From Demequina sp. NBRC 110056 (GTDB taxonomy: Bacteria; Actinomycetota; Actinomycetes; Actinomycetales; Demequinaceae), in contig NZ_BBRM01000002.1 of assembly GCF_002090155.1 (NCBI RefSeq), forward strand, positions 558,001 through 622,000: a DNA stretch of 64,000 nt, in the 5' to 3' direction. This document shows, in pieces, positions 21,783 through 29,925 of the stretch. Numbering within the stretch: the first letter of the stretch is position 1; each line of letters starts with the position of its first letter. The notes beneath the pieces are model-generated. The model saw only the letters and a program-made list of their open reading frames with translations, had not been told where the DNA came from and did not search any database. The position numbers and the translations under genes were made by a program.

Positions 21783-21908
21783 CCCGACAGTTCCGAACAT
21801 CGCGGCACGCGACACCCCGCATGCGCGGCCGTCCGGCCTCCTGGCGCCGGCGTGTCGGCACGAGGATGTTCGGAACTGTCGGGACGCCCGGGGTTCGGAA
21901 CTGTCGGG
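21783..21908. repeat. two-tier inverted repeat between dop and pup
   Basis: A perfect 19-base outer repeat, CCCGACAGTTCCGAACATC (21783-21801), pairs with 21865-21883. Inside it, CGACAC (21810-21815) pairs with GTGTCG (21852-21857). A third solitary copy of the right outer arm (GTTCGGAACTGTCGGG) follows at 21893-21908. The outer arm has the odd palindrome GTTCCGAAC at its core. The architecture matches the element at 29791-29901. It could be a stem-loop between the two transcripts, a regulator site, or a non-coding repeat of mobile origin. Confidence 0.75.
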
Positions 21909-21954
21909 GCGAGCGTCGGTGACACGCGGGTTCGCGCCTCTCGCTGGGAGCAGC

Positions 21955-21968
21955 GCCGATGCGCGGGC
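21955..21968 (+). repeat. GCCGATGCGCGGGC word, intergenic copy
   Basis: Exact 14-base word located 46 bases after the inverted-repeat cluster and 13 bases from the dop stop codon. Confidence 0.6.
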
Positions 21969-21981
21969 CGGGTCTCGCCTG

Positions 21982-23499
21982 TCAGCCCAGCTCGTCGAGA
22001 ATGGGGTGGGAGGTCTGCAGGGGGTCGTCGAGGTGGAGCACCTCGAGCCGGCCGTGGCGGGTCTCGCGGTCGAGCACCACAGTGGACCATCCCGCCGCGT
22101 CGACGAGCTCCGGGTGGCGGGCCACGAAGGCACCGCGGATGGCGGCGCGGGTCGACTGCGGCGCCGTCGAGACCGCGGTCGCGACCTCCTCGTCGGTCGC
22201 GAGGCGCGTCACCGCGCCGGCGGCGGCGAGGCGTGACGCCCACCCGTCGCCCAGGCGACTCCACTGCAGGTCCAGGGCGGCCAGGCGCGGGTCGTCCCAC
22301 GGCAGGGGCACGGCGGACCCGTCCTCGCCGGTCACGGAGTTCTTGTCGCGAAGACGCCCGAGCAGCTGGAGCTTGGCGACCCACTCGACGTCCTTGGCCG
22401 CGGCGAAGATGTCGCGCCCGAGCGCGTCGAGCACCTGCTCCCAGCGAGCGAGCACCTGAAGGTCGTCAGCGGACTGCGCGTAGTCGCGCGAGATCTCGAG
22501 CAGCGCACGCTGCACTTCGAGCGCGGTCGCCTTCTCCCCCGACGCGAGCGCGAGCTCGGTGCGCTGGTCGAGGTCGTAGGACACGCGGGTGACGTCGCCG
22601 ACGGGATCCGCGAGCACGAGCGCCTCGAGCCTCTCGTCGTCGGCCTCGATCGCACCGAGCACGAGCGCCGTGGTGCCGATCTTGAGGTAGGTGGGGACGT
22701 CGAGGCAGTTCGCGTCCCCGATGATGACGTGGAGGCGCCGCCAGTGCTTGCGGTCGGCGTGGGGCTCGTCGCGCGTGTTGACGATGGGCCGGCGCAGCGT
22801 GGTCTCGAGGCCGATCTCGGTCTCCATGTAGTCCGCGCGCTGCGAGATCTGGAAGCCGGGGCGCTCCCCGCGCTGGCCGAGGCCCACCCGTCCGGCTCCG
22901 ACGACCACCTGACGCGTCACGAGATGCGCGGTGATGAGTCGCGCCAGCGCGTCGAAGTCGACGTCGCGGCGCACGAGGAAGTTCTCGTGGGTCCCGTAGC
23001 TCGCGCCCTTGCCGTCGACGTTGTTCTTGTAGAGCTCGACGCGGGAGTCCTCCTCGACCGCGTAGCGCTGAGCGGCCGCGAGCGCGATGGCGTCGCCGGC
23101 TCGGTCCCAGATCACGGCCTCGCGGGCGCTCGCCACCTCGGGACCCGAGTACTCGGGGTGGGCGTGGTCGACGTAGAAGCGCGACCCGTTCGCGAGCACC
23201 GCGTTGAGGTGCGCGGGGTCCTCCCACGAGCCCCGGCGGCGGCGCAGCGAGATGCGTCCGTGCGCCGGGTCCCACTCGTGGACGTCCGTGAGCATGTCCG
23301 CGCCGGCGGTCGCCCGGTCGCGCCGCATCCCCCGCTGATCCTGCAAGGGATCCTCGCCGCCGTAGTCCCACGGCGCCGTCTTGCCGTCGGCCCACAGGCG
23401 GCACGCGCTCACCAGGCGCGAGGACAGCAGGATCGGGTTGGCCTGCGGCGCCTCGGGGTCGACGATCCCGTACTCGGTCTCGATGCCGGCGACGCGCAC
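21982..23499 (-). CDS. dop: deamidase/depupylase of Pup
   Basis: Dop deamidates the C-terminal Gln of Pup and also removes Pup from substrates. From the GTG at 23499 the 505-aa protein begins VRVAGIETEYGIVDPEA (residue 1 read as Met). It has the nucleophile aspartate segment RFYVDHAHPEYSGPEV (Asp111), YKNNVDGKGASYGTHENFL, and [19 protein letters not shown]. It is longer than PafA by the Dop-specific insertion near residues 36-80. The start is 2 bases after the arc stop, so the two form one transcript with trmI. Confidence 0.95.
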   Translation of the reverse strand: MRVAGIETEYGIVDPEAPQANPILLSSRLVSACRLWADGKTAPWDYGGEDPLQDQRGMRRDRATAGADMLTDVHEWDPAHGRISLRRRRGSWEDPAHLNAVLANGSRFYVDHAHPEYSGPEVASAREAVIWDRAGDAIALAAAQRYAVEEDSRVELYKNNVDGKGASYGTHENFLVRRDVDFDALARLITAHLVTRQVVVGAGRVGLGQRGERPGFQISQRADYMETEIGLETTLRRPIVNTRDEPHADRKHWRRLHVIIGDANCLDVPTYLKIGTTALVLGAIEADDERLEALVLADPVGDVTRVSYDLDQRTELALASGEKATALEVQRALLEISRDYAQSADDLQVLARWEQVLDALGRDIFAAAKDVEWVAKLQLLGRLRDKNSVTGEDGSAVPLPWDDPRLAALDLQWSRLGDGWASRLAAAGAVTRLATDEEVATAVSTAPQSTRAAIRGAFVARHPELVDAAGWSTVVLDRETRHGRLEVLHLDDPLQTSHPILDELG

Positions 23500-23501
23500 G
23501 C

Positions 23502-24911
23502 TCAGCCCTCGCGCAGCGAGCTCGACGCGACCGCTCGCGCCTCCGCCAGCTCCTGGTCGCACGCCGCGTCGACGTGCGCGGCGCTGAGGCCGCGCTCGCC
23601 ACCGGCGATGAGCGCCTTGATCGCGCGGGTCTTGGCACGGTCGACCGCGTTGCGGATGAGCGCGCCCGACATGAGGGACTTGTTGGACGGGTCCGCGTAG
23701 AGGCGGTCCACGCCGCGCTCGGCGAGGTCGCGGGCCGCCTTGTCGCGGTCACCCCCGGCAGCCGTCACAGCCGAGTCGGCGATGGGCAGGTCCGCGGTGA
23801 GGTACTTGGAGAAGATGTCGCGCGCGCTCGGCGCGTCCGGCCGGGAGATCTCGATCTTCACGTCGAGACGACCGGGCCGCAGGATGGCGGGGTCGAGCAT
23901 GTCCTCGCGGTTCGAGGCGCCGATGACGATCACGTTCCCCAGCTGCTCGACGCCGTCGAGCTCCGTCAGCAGCTGCGGCACGATCGTGGTCTCCATGTCG
24001 GAGCTCACGCCCGAGCCGCGAGAGCGGAACAGCGCCTCCATCTCGTCGAAGAACACGACGACGGGCGACCCCGCGCTCGCCTTCGCGCGGGCGCGCTCGA
24101 AGATCGTGCGGATGTAGCGCTCGGTCTCGCCCACATACTTGTTGAGCAGCTCCGGTCCCTTCACGGACAGGAAGTACGAGCGGTCGGCCCCCACCGCATC
24201 GGCGAGGCTGTGCGCGACGGCCTTCGCGATGAGGGTCTTGCCGCAGCCCGGAGGGCCGTACAGCAGCAGCCCGCGCGGCGGCGTGAGCGCATGCTCGCGG
24301 TACAGGTCGGGGTGACGCAGAGGCAGCTCGATGGCGTCGCGGATGCGCTCGATCTGCGGGGCGAGCCCGCCGATGCGGTCGTAGTCGACGTCGGGCACCT
24401 CCTCGAGGAGCAGAGCCTCGACGCCGGTGCGCTCGATGCGCTCGGTCGCGAACCCGGTGCGCGGGTCGATGATGACGGTGTCGCCCTCGGACAGCCGCGA
24501 GCGCGCGTCTCCGCCGGTGAGGATGACCACCCGCTCGTCCTCGCCGCGGGCCACCACGAGCAGGCGCTCGTCGTCGATCACCTCGCGCACGATCGCCCCC
24601 TGGCCGGCGCGCTCGGGCTGCGCGATCCCGACGACGACGCTCATGGGGTTGAGCAGCACCTCGGCACCGGGAACGAGGTCGCCCTCGATGTTCGGAAGCA
24701 TCGCGACGCGCATGCGTCGCCCGTTGCTCACCACGTCGGCGTGGGCGCCCACCTTCTGGACGAAGGTCGCGAAGGTCTGCGGCGGCTCCTGTGCCTGCGC
24801 GAGCTTGTCGCGCATCTCGCCCAGCGACGTCCGGGCCGTCTCGAGCAGCCGCTGCAGCTCCGCGTTGCGCGCCTGCAGCGCGGCGACCTTGTCCTGGCCG
24901 TCGGCGACCAT
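23502..24911 (-). CDS. arc: proteasome-activating ATPase ARC/Mpa homologue, C-terminally short
   Basis: ARC/Mpa is a hexameric AAA ring that recognises Pup through N-terminal coiled coils and unfolds tagged proteins. The 469-aa protein has the coiled coil (about 5-45), OB-fold region (about 47-165), Walker A GPPGCGKT (219-226) and Walker B FFDE (287-290). The pore-loop region [17 protein letters not shown] and arginine-finger region [11 protein letters not shown] are present. It ends [10 protein letters not shown]. Mycobacterial Mpa and rhodococcal ARC are about 590-610 aa and end in a QYL-type tail that docks in the proteasome. That tail and roughly 70 preceding residues are absent here. The stop is a clean TGA 2 bases before dop. 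Confidence 0.93.
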   Translation of the reverse strand: MVADGQDKVAALQARNAELQRLLETARTSLGEMRDKLAQAQEPPQTFATFVQKVGAHADVVSNGRRMRVAMLPNIEGDLVPGAEVLLNPMSVVVGIAQPERAGQGAIVREVIDDERLLVVARGEDERVVILTGGDARSRLSEGDTVIIDPRTGFATERIERTGVEALLLEEVPDVDYDRIGGLAPQIERIRDAIELPLRHPDLYREHALTPPRGLLLYGPPGCGKTLIAKAVAHSLADAVGADRSYFLSVKGPELLNKYVGETERYIRTIFERARAKASAGSPVVVFFDEMEALFRSRGSGVSSDMETTIVPQLLTELDGVEQLGNVIVIGASNREDMLDPAILRPGRLDVKIEISRPDAPSARDIFSKYLTADLPIADSAVTAAGGDRDKAARDLAERGVDRLYADPSNKSLMSGALIRNAVDRAKTRAIKALIAGGERGLSAAHVDAACDQELAEARAVASSSLREG

Positions 24912-25936
24912 CAGCTCTCCTCCTGCTCGTGTCCGTCCTGCTCGTGGCCTTGTTGCTCCACCTCGCGGGTGTGCTGCGCGTCGCGGCGCACGCGACGGAT
25001 CTTCTTGTCGCTCACCGCCCGCTCCCCCAGGTCCTCCGGCGACCACTCGCCGTCCGTGGGGTACGCGCCCTTCGCCGGACGACGCTTGCGCAGCGGCGCC
25101 TCGACTCCCGGGGCGAGCCTGCGCGTGGTGAGGAGGAAGCCGGTGTGGCCGATCATCCGGTGGTCGGGCCGCACGGACAGTCCCTCGAGGTGCCAGGTGC
25201 GCACCATCGACTCCCACGCCTGGGGCTCCGTGAAGCCGCCGTGGTCGCGCAGGTCCTCGGCGAGCCGGGACAGCTGCGTCGTCGTGGCGACGTAGGCGAG
25301 GAAGACGCCGCCCGGGGCGAGCGCATCGGCCGCCGCGTCGAGGTTCTCCCACGGCGCGAGCATGTCGAGCACGATGCGGTCCACGGTGCCGGGCTCCGCG
25401 ACGTCGCCCACGCGGTCCGCGAAGTCGCCGAGCTCGAGCCGCCACGCGGGGTGCGGTCCGTCGAAGTGGCTCTCGACGTTGGCGCGTGCGATGTCCGCGA
25501 AGTCCTCGCGACGCTCGATCGAGATCAGCTCGCCGCCGTCGCCGACGGCGCGCAGCAGCGACATCGTCAGCGCGCCGGAGCCGACCCCGGCCTCGACCAC
25601 GCGGGCGCCCGGATAGATGTCCGCCATCTGGATGATCTGCCCCGAGTCCTTGGGGTAGATCACCGCGGCGCCGCGCGGCATCGACATGACGAAGTCGCTC
25701 AGCAGGGGCCGCAGCACCAGGTACTCGTAGCCGGCGGTGTTGGTGACGACGGTGCCCTCGGGCTGGCCGATGATCTCGTCGTGGGTGAACTGCCCGCGGT
25801 GCGTGTGGAAGGTCTTGCCGGCCTCGAGGACGATGGTGTGGTGGCGGCCCTTGGCGTCGGTGAGCTGGATGCGGTCGCCCGCGCGCAGGGGGCCGCGGCG
25901 CGCGGCGGCGCCGGTCGGCGTGGAGGGGACGGTCAT
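24911..25936 (-). CDS. trmI: tRNA (adenine-58-N1)-methyltransferase
   Basis: TrmI makes m1A58 in the T-loop of tRNAs using S-adenosylmethionine. The 341-aa protein has the N-terminal domain TVVTNTAGYEYLVLRPLLSDFV, the SAM site VVEAGVGSGALTMSLLRAVG, and the catalytic region VLDMLAPWENLD. The last 30 residues are charged and contain GHEQDGHEQ repeats, an unconserved tail. The gene heads the arc-dop transcript, its stop overlapping the arc start (TGATG), as in other actinobacteria. TAGACT 7 bases before the ATG predicts a leaderless mRNA. Confidence 0.95.
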   Translation of the reverse strand: MTVPSTPTGAAARRGPLRAGDRIQLTDAKGRHHTIVLEAGKTFHTHRGQFTHDEIIGQPEGTVVTNTAGYEYLVLRPLLSDFVMSMPRGAAVIYPKDSGQIIQMADIYPGARVVEAGVGSGALTMSLLRAVGDGGELISIERREDFADIARANVESHFDGPHPAWRLELGDFADRVGDVAEPGTVDRIVLDMLAPWENLDAAADALAPGGVFLAYVATTTQLSRLAEDLRDHGGFTEPQAWESMVRTWHLEGLSVRPDHRMIGHTGFLLTTRRLAPGVEAPLRKRRPAKGAYPTDGEWSPEDLGERAVSDKKIRRVRRDAQHTREVEQQGHEQDGHEQEES

Positions 25937-25943
25937 GCGTTCC

Positions 25944-25949
25944 AGTCTA
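25944..25949 (-). promoter_or_regulatory. -10 box of leaderless trmI-arc-dop transcript
   Basis: TAGACT ends 7 bases before the trmI ATG. No ribosome binding site precedes that ATG. Confidence 0.6.
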
Positions 25950-25999
25950 GGGGCGCTGGAAGGGGCCTCTCGAGCGTGCGGTGGCCCCTCGCGGGCCCG

Positions 26000-27142
26000 T
26001 CAGCGCAGCGCCTCCATGACGTCCGAGAGTCGCGCGACGCCCACGGGACGGCCGCTGTCGACCACCACCCAGCCGTCGGTCTTGCCCCACCACTCACGCA
26101 GCCGCATCACGAGCTCCTCGCCGCCGAGCGTGGGTGGCACCTCGCTGCCGCGAGGCACCGGCATGAGCACCGAGGTCAGCGCGGTGGCGTCCCGCGACTC
26201 GGCGGGGACCGCCTCGCCGATCGCGACCGGGAAGTGTCCGGCGACGGCTCCGTCGGCTCCCGTGACGACCACCTCGCGCGCGCCTGCGGCGACGGCGGCC
26301 GCGAGCGCCTGGTCGACGCTCGCGGTGTACGGCACGGCGATCGCCGGCACCATCACCGAGCCCGCGCTCACCACCTCGCGCTTGCTGAGGTGCTGCGCGG
26401 CGCGCAGCGCCTGGGACGCCGCGGGCCACAGGATCACCGCGATGAGGCCCGCCCAGAGCACGTCGAAGACCGTGGGCGTGCGTCCGGCTGCGAGGGGCGC
26501 GCCGAGCGCGTACAGCACGACGCCCACGGCGATCACGCGCCCGCCCCACGCCGCGACGATGACCCCACGCCAGCGATCCTTGGTGACCGCCCAGACGACC
26601 GACTCGAGCACGCGGCCGCCGTCCATGGGGATGCCCGGCAGCGCGTTGAAGATCGCGAGGATGAGGTTGGCCACCGCGAGGTACTGGACGATGAGGTAGC
26701 CGGTGATGTCCCCCTCGACGAGGTCGACCAGGGTGATGTCGAACGCGCCCGTCGCGAGCAGCGCGTAGGCGAGCCCGGAGATGACGAGGTTGGTGAGCGG
26801 CCCCGCGGCGGCGGTGAGCCCGTTGTCGCGCGGCGTGAGGCCGCGCGCGTCGAAGCTCGTGTGCCCTCCCCACAGCGTGATGACGACCTCGTGCACCTCG
26901 CGACCCAGCGCCTTCGCCGTGGCGGCGTGGCTGAGCTCGTGCAGGAACACGGAGACGAACAGCAGCACGGCGAGGATGAGGCCGATGGTGAAGCCGCGGC
27001 GCGTGAGATCCGCGCCGCCTCCGGTGCTGAACAGGAACGCCAGCAGCACGAGCATCACGAGGGTCGACGGCTGGACGATGATGCGGCCGCCGAACGCGCG
27101 GCCGAGCTGGAACCCGCGCGTGCGCTGGGGGGACTCGGTCAT
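26000..27142 (-). CDS. site-2 protease family zinc metalloprotease with CBS domains
   Basis: The 380-aa protein is an Rv-type M50 intramembrane protease. The zinc motif HELSH is at 68-72 and the second metal ligand lies in NALPGIPMDGGR (Asp174). Five or six membrane spans are followed by a C-terminal pair of CBS-like repeats (about 255-380, SVMVPAIAVPYTASVDQAL and VMEALR). CBS domains usually sense adenine nucleotides. The substrate, often an anti-sigma factor or a membrane stress protein, is unknown. The ATG at 27142 follows TACCGT by 6 bases, so upstream extensions of the frame are not real. Confidence 0.92.
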   Translation of the reverse strand: MTESPQRTRGFQLGRAFGGRIIVQPSTLVMLVLLAFLFSTGGGADLTRRGFTIGLILAVLLFVSVFLHELSHAATAKALGREVHEVVITLWGGHTSFDARGLTPRDNGLTAAAGPLTNLVISGLAYALLATGAFDITLVDLVEGDITGYLIVQYLAVANLILAIFNALPGIPMDGGRVLESVVWAVTKDRWRGVIVAAWGGRVIAVGVVLYALGAPLAAGRTPTVFDVLWAGLIAVILWPAASQALRAAQHLSKREVVSAGSVMVPAIAVPYTASVDQALAAAVAAGAREVVVTGADGAVAGHFPVAIGEAVPAESRDATALTSVLMPVPRGSEVPPTLGGEELVMRLREWWGKTDGWVVVDSGRPVGVARLSDVMEALR

Positions 27143-27148
27143 GGCACC

Positions 27149-27154
27149 ACGGTA
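27149..27154 (-). promoter_or_regulatory. -10 box of leaderless site-2 protease gene
   Basis: TACCGT ends 6 bases before the ATG at 27142. Confidence 0.5.
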
Positions 27155-27188
27155 GTTGGTGGCGACCCGCCGCCTCCTCGGCCATACG

Positions 27189-27202
27189 GCCGATGCGCGG
27201 GC
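27189..27202 (+). repeat. GCCGATGCGCGGGC word, intergenic copy
   Basis: Exact word extended by TGGGC, in the divergent gap between the site-2 protease and the RecB-like nuclease, about 27 bases before the latter's -10 box. Confidence 0.6.
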
Positions 27203-27229
27203 TGGGCGGTCGATGTCGGTGGCCCGTCC

Positions 27230-27235
27230 TAGGGT
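27230..27235 (+). promoter_or_regulatory. -10 box of leaderless RecB-like gene
   Basis: TAGGGT ends 6 bases before the ATG at 27242. Confidence 0.5.
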
Positions 27236-27241
27236 GGCCTC

Positions 27242-28066
27242 ATGAGCAGAGCCCCCGCGCTGTCCCCGTCGCGCGCCGGCGACTTCCGCCAGTGCCCGCT
27301 GCTGTTCCGGCTGCGCACCATCGACCGCCTTCCGGAGCCGCCGTCGCTCGTGCCCAACCTCGGCACGCTGGTCCACGCCGTGCTCGAGCACCTGTACGAC
27401 CGGCCGCCGGCCGAGCGCACCGCGGCCACGGCCCACGCGATGCTCGAGCCCGCGTGGGAGGCGATGGTCGCCAAGGATCCCGAGCTCGCGGATCTCGTGG
27501 CGGACCCTGCCGAGCGGGAGAGCTTCTTCTCCGATGCGCGCGGGCGTCTCGACACCTACTTCACGATGGAGAACCCCCAGCGCCTCGAGCCGACCGGACG
27601 CGAGGAGTTCGTCGAGTACCAGCTCGACGACGGTCCGCGCCTGCGAGGCGTCATCGACCGCGTGGAGGTCGCGCCCGACGGCTCGATCCGCATCACCGAC
27701 TACAAGACCGGCAAGACCCCGCATCCGCGCTACGGCCAGCAGGCGAAGTTCCAGATGCGCTTCTACGCGCTTCTCGTCGAGCGCCTGCGCGGGCGCCGTC
27801 CCGCGCTGCTGCAGCTGCTGTACCTCCGCGACGGCGGCACGGTGGTCCTGCACCCCACGGATCAGGACATGGACCTCATCGAGCACGAGATCCGCGAGCT
27901 GTGGGCCGACATCACGGCCGCGGCGCGCAACCTCAGCTTCCGTCCCCAGCCGTCGAAGCTGTGCGACTGGTGCAGCTTCCAGGCACAGTGCCCCCAGTTC
28001 GGCGGCACTCCCCCGGCGCTCGATCCCGCCGCCGTCGAGCGAGCCCTTGGGATCTCGGTCGCGTAG
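27242..28066 (+). CDS. RecB-like PD-(D/E)XK exonuclease with probable 4Fe-4S cluster
   Basis: The 274-aa protein is a stand-alone Cas4/AddB-type nuclease. Catalytic residues appear as His45 (GTLVHAVLEHLY), Asp139 (GVIDRVEV) and the pair Asp153/Lys155 (ITDYKTGK). One cysteine at 18 (FRQCPLLF) and three near the end (Cys241, Cys244, Cys250) have the spacing of the iron-sulfur staple seen in AddB and Cas4. There is no helicase domain and no CRISPR locus nearby, so a general DNA repair role is likelier than adaptation. It stops 6 bases from the convergent HAD gene. Confidence 0.9.
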   Translation: MSRAPALSPSRAGDFRQCPLLFRLRTIDRLPEPPSLVPNLGTLVHAVLEHLYDRPPAERTAATAHAMLEPAWEAMVAKDPELADLVADPAERESFFSDARGRLDTYFTMENPQRLEPTGREEFVEYQLDDGPRLRGVIDRVEVAPDGSIRITDYKTGKTPHPRYGQQAKFQMRFYALLVERLRGRRPALLQLLYLRDGGTVVLHPTDQDMDLIEHEIRELWADITAAARNLSFRPQPSKLCDWCSFQAQCPQFGGTPPALDPAAVERALGISVA

Positions 28067-28072
28067 CCGCGC

Positions 28073-28762
28073 CTAGGTCGACGCGCCCAGCTCGTCGATG
28101 CGGCGCCCGCCGGCGATCTCGCGCAGCAGCGGCACCGTCATGTGCTCGAGGGAGCGCACGCGGGACAGGCCCGGACGTCCCTCGATGGGAGTGAGGCGTC
28201 GCACGCCGATGGTGTGCGCCCCCGACGAGTACGCCGACGCGACGCCGGCCGGCGAGTCCTCGAGAGCGACGCAGTCAGCGATGTCGACGCCGAGCTCGGC
28301 GGCGGCGGTGAGGAAGGCCTCGGGATCGGGCTTGCCCTTCGACACCCGATCCCCCGTGACGACCACGGCGAAGGCGTCCGGAGCGTGGGCGACCAGCGCG
28401 TTCGCGAGACGCGTGTAGGACATCGTCACCAGCGCGCACGGGATGCCGGCGGCGACCACCTGCTCGAGCAGTGCACGCGCATCGGCCTGCCACGGCACGT
28501 GCTCGCGCACCTGAGCGGTCACCCGGCCGAGGAGGTGTTCGACGATCTGGTCGATCTCGAGGTCGACGCCGCGGTCCTGCAGGACCTTGCCCGACACGGT
28601 GAGCGGATTGCCGACGAGCGACAGCCCGTCGTCGTGGGTCCAGGGCACCCCGAACTGGTGGGCGAGCTCCGTCTCCGCCGTGATCCAGTAGGGCTCCGAG
28701 TCGATCAAAGTGCCGTCCATGTCCCACAGCACGGCAGCGGGAAGAGGGTGCTGGGAAGTCAC
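28073..28762 (-). CDS. HAD-superfamily phosphatase, beta-phosphoglucomutase-like
   Basis: The 229-aa protein has the HAD nucleophile motif WDMDGTLIDSEP (Asp14, Asp16), motif II (VTMSYTR), the motif III lysine (GKPDPEAFL) and motif IV acidic residues (ALEDSPAGVASA). The cap domain is of the helical type found in phosphoglycolate phosphatase and beta-phosphoglucomutase relatives. The substrate cannot be assigned. It starts at a GTG, 8 bases after TAGACT, which overlaps the divergent -10 of the PAC2 gene. Confidence 0.9.
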   Translation of the reverse strand: MTSQHPLPAAVLWDMDGTLIDSEPYWITAETELAHQFGVPWTHDDGLSLVGNPLTVSGKVLQDRGVDLEIDQIVEHLLGRVTAQVREHVPWQADARALLEQVVAAGIPCALVTMSYTRLANALVAHAPDAFAVVVTGDRVSKGKPDPEAFLTAAAELGVDIADCVALEDSPAGVASAYSSGAHTIGVRRLTPIEGRPGLSRVRSLEHMTVPLLREIAGGRRIDELGAST

Positions 28763-28770
28763 GGGTCATG

Positions 28771-28780
28771 AGTCTAGGCT
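28771..28780. promoter_or_regulatory. overlapping divergent -10 boxes
   Basis: TAGACT on the minus strand (28771-28776, for the HAD gene) and TAGGCT on the plus strand (28775-28780, for the PAC2 gene) share bases around CTAG. The plus start ATG is 6 bases away and the minus GTG 8 bases away, so both mRNAs would be leaderless or nearly so. The two polymerases should exclude each other. Confidence 0.5.
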
Positions 28781-28786
28781 GGGCGA

Positions 28787-29659
28787 ATGAGCACGGACGA
28801 GCGCGACACCGCCATCGGGGCGGACGAGACCGTGATGATCGCCGCCTTCGAGGGCTGGAACGATGCCGGCGGCGCGGCGTCGTCCGCGCTGGACCACATC
28901 GCGGAGGTGTGGGGCTCGCGCCAGCACCTCGCGATCGACCCGGAGGACTACCACGACTTCCAGGTCAGCCGCCCGTCGCTGACCCGCCTGCCGTCCGGCG
29001 ACCGGGTCATCTCCTGGCCCGGCACCGTGGTGTCGACCACGCCGGGCCCGTGGCACGGCGACCGCACGCTGTCGCTCGTGCGCGGCATCGAGCCGTCGAT
29101 GCGCTGGCGCTCCTTCAGCGCAGAGGTGCTCGACGCAGCGGAGGACCTCGGCGTCACGACTCTCGTCACCTGCGGCGCGCTGCTGCTCGACGTGCCGCAC
29201 ACGCGGCCCCTGCCGACCTTCGTCACCAGCGAGGACGTCGACGCCCGCGACCGCTACGGCCTCGAGCCGTCGGACTACGAGGGGCCCACGGGCATCGTGG
29301 GCGTGCTGGGCCACGAGGCGCAGCTGCGCGGCATCACGGTGCTCAGCGTGTGGGTGGGCGTGCCGCACTACATCGCTCACCCGCCGAGCCCCAAGGCGAC
29401 GGCGACGATGCTCGGCCAGCTCGAGCGCCTGCTCGGCGTGCCGATCGACCTGGGCGAGCTGCCCGACGAGGCCGAGGCCTGGCAGCGCGGCGCCGACGAG
29501 CTCGCCGAGGAGGACGAGGAGATCGCCGCGCACGTGCAGCAGCTCGAGTCCGTCATGGACGAGACGAGCCTGCCCGAGGCGTCCGGCGACGCCATCGCCG
29601 CCGAGTTCGAGCAGTTCCTGCGCCGGCGCGGCGACGGCGGACCCAAGCGCCCCGAGTAG
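28787..29659 (+). CDS. PAC2 family protein
   Basis: The 290-aa protein belongs to the PAC2 family, named after the eukaryotic proteasome assembly chaperone. The fold is seen through MIAAFEGWNDAGGAASSALDHI at the start, LVTCGALLLDVPHTRP, YEGPTGIVGVL and GVPHYIAHPPSPKA. A C-terminal acidic and coiled region (about 225-290) follows. Bacterial members are widespread in actinobacteria and their function is not established. Presence here beside a pupylation locus lacking proteasome genes argues against an obligate role in proteasome assembly. Confidence 0.88.
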   Translation: MSTDERDTAIGADETVMIAAFEGWNDAGGAASSALDHIAEVWGSRQHLAIDPEDYHDFQVSRPSLTRLPSGDRVISWPGTVVSTTPGPWHGDRTLSLVRGIEPSMRWRSFSAEVLDAAEDLGVTTLVTCGALLLDVPHTRPLPTFVTSEDVDARDRYGLEPSDYEGPTGIVGVLGHEAQLRGITVLSVWVGVPHYIAHPPSPKATATMLGQLERLLGVPIDLGELPDEAEAWQRGADELAEEDEEIAAHVQQLESVMDETSLPEASGDAIAAEFEQFLRRRGDGGPKRPE

Positions 29660-29790
29660 TCACGCGGCCCTGAGCGTCAGCGCGCCGCCCTGGCACACGC
29701 ATCGTCCCTCCGTGCACACCCGCTGACACGGGCGCGCGGTCCCAGCACCCGCATCGTCGCTCCAGTCGGCGCCGCGCACTCCGCACCCCG

Positions 29791-29901
29791 CCCCCGCTGA
29801 CAGTGCGAACCACTTCTCCGGGCGACACGCCGTCCGCAGAGCCGATGCGGTGCGCTGCTCGGCGTGTCGCGCCAGTTTCTGGTTCGTACTGTCAGAGGGG
29901 G
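29791..29901. repeat. two-tier inverted repeat with GCCGATGCG in the loop
   Basis: Arms of 42 bases (29791-29832 and 29860-29901) match at 32 positions. An outer 22-base part contains CTGACAGTGCGAACCA or its variant, then come about 9 unpaired bases, then a perfect inner GCGACACGCCG. The 27-base loop holds GCCGATGCGG at 29841. The layout is the same as at 21783-21883. The element fills most of the 266-base gap between the convergent PAC2 and uppP genes, where it could also end both transcripts. The rest of the gap (29660-29790) is GC-rich with no recognised feature. Confidence 0.75.
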
Positions 29902-29925
29902 CGGTGTGTGGCTCGCGTCAGGTCG

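Noticed and set aside
21534..25936. Pup locus as recently acquired DNA
   Set aside because: Base composition, codon use and gene order (trmI-arc-dop-pup-pafA-FKBP) match an inherited actinobacterial locus. Only prcBA is missing, and no mobile element is visible.
27242..28066. RecB/Cas4-like nuclease as a CRISPR adaptation gene
   Set aside because: No repeat-spacer array, cas1 or cas2 is present in the window, and stand-alone proteins of this type are common in actinobacteria.
29553..29828. A 91-codon minus frame in the PAC2-uppP gap
   Set aside because: It overlaps the PAC2 coding end and one arm of the inverted repeat, with no start signal.
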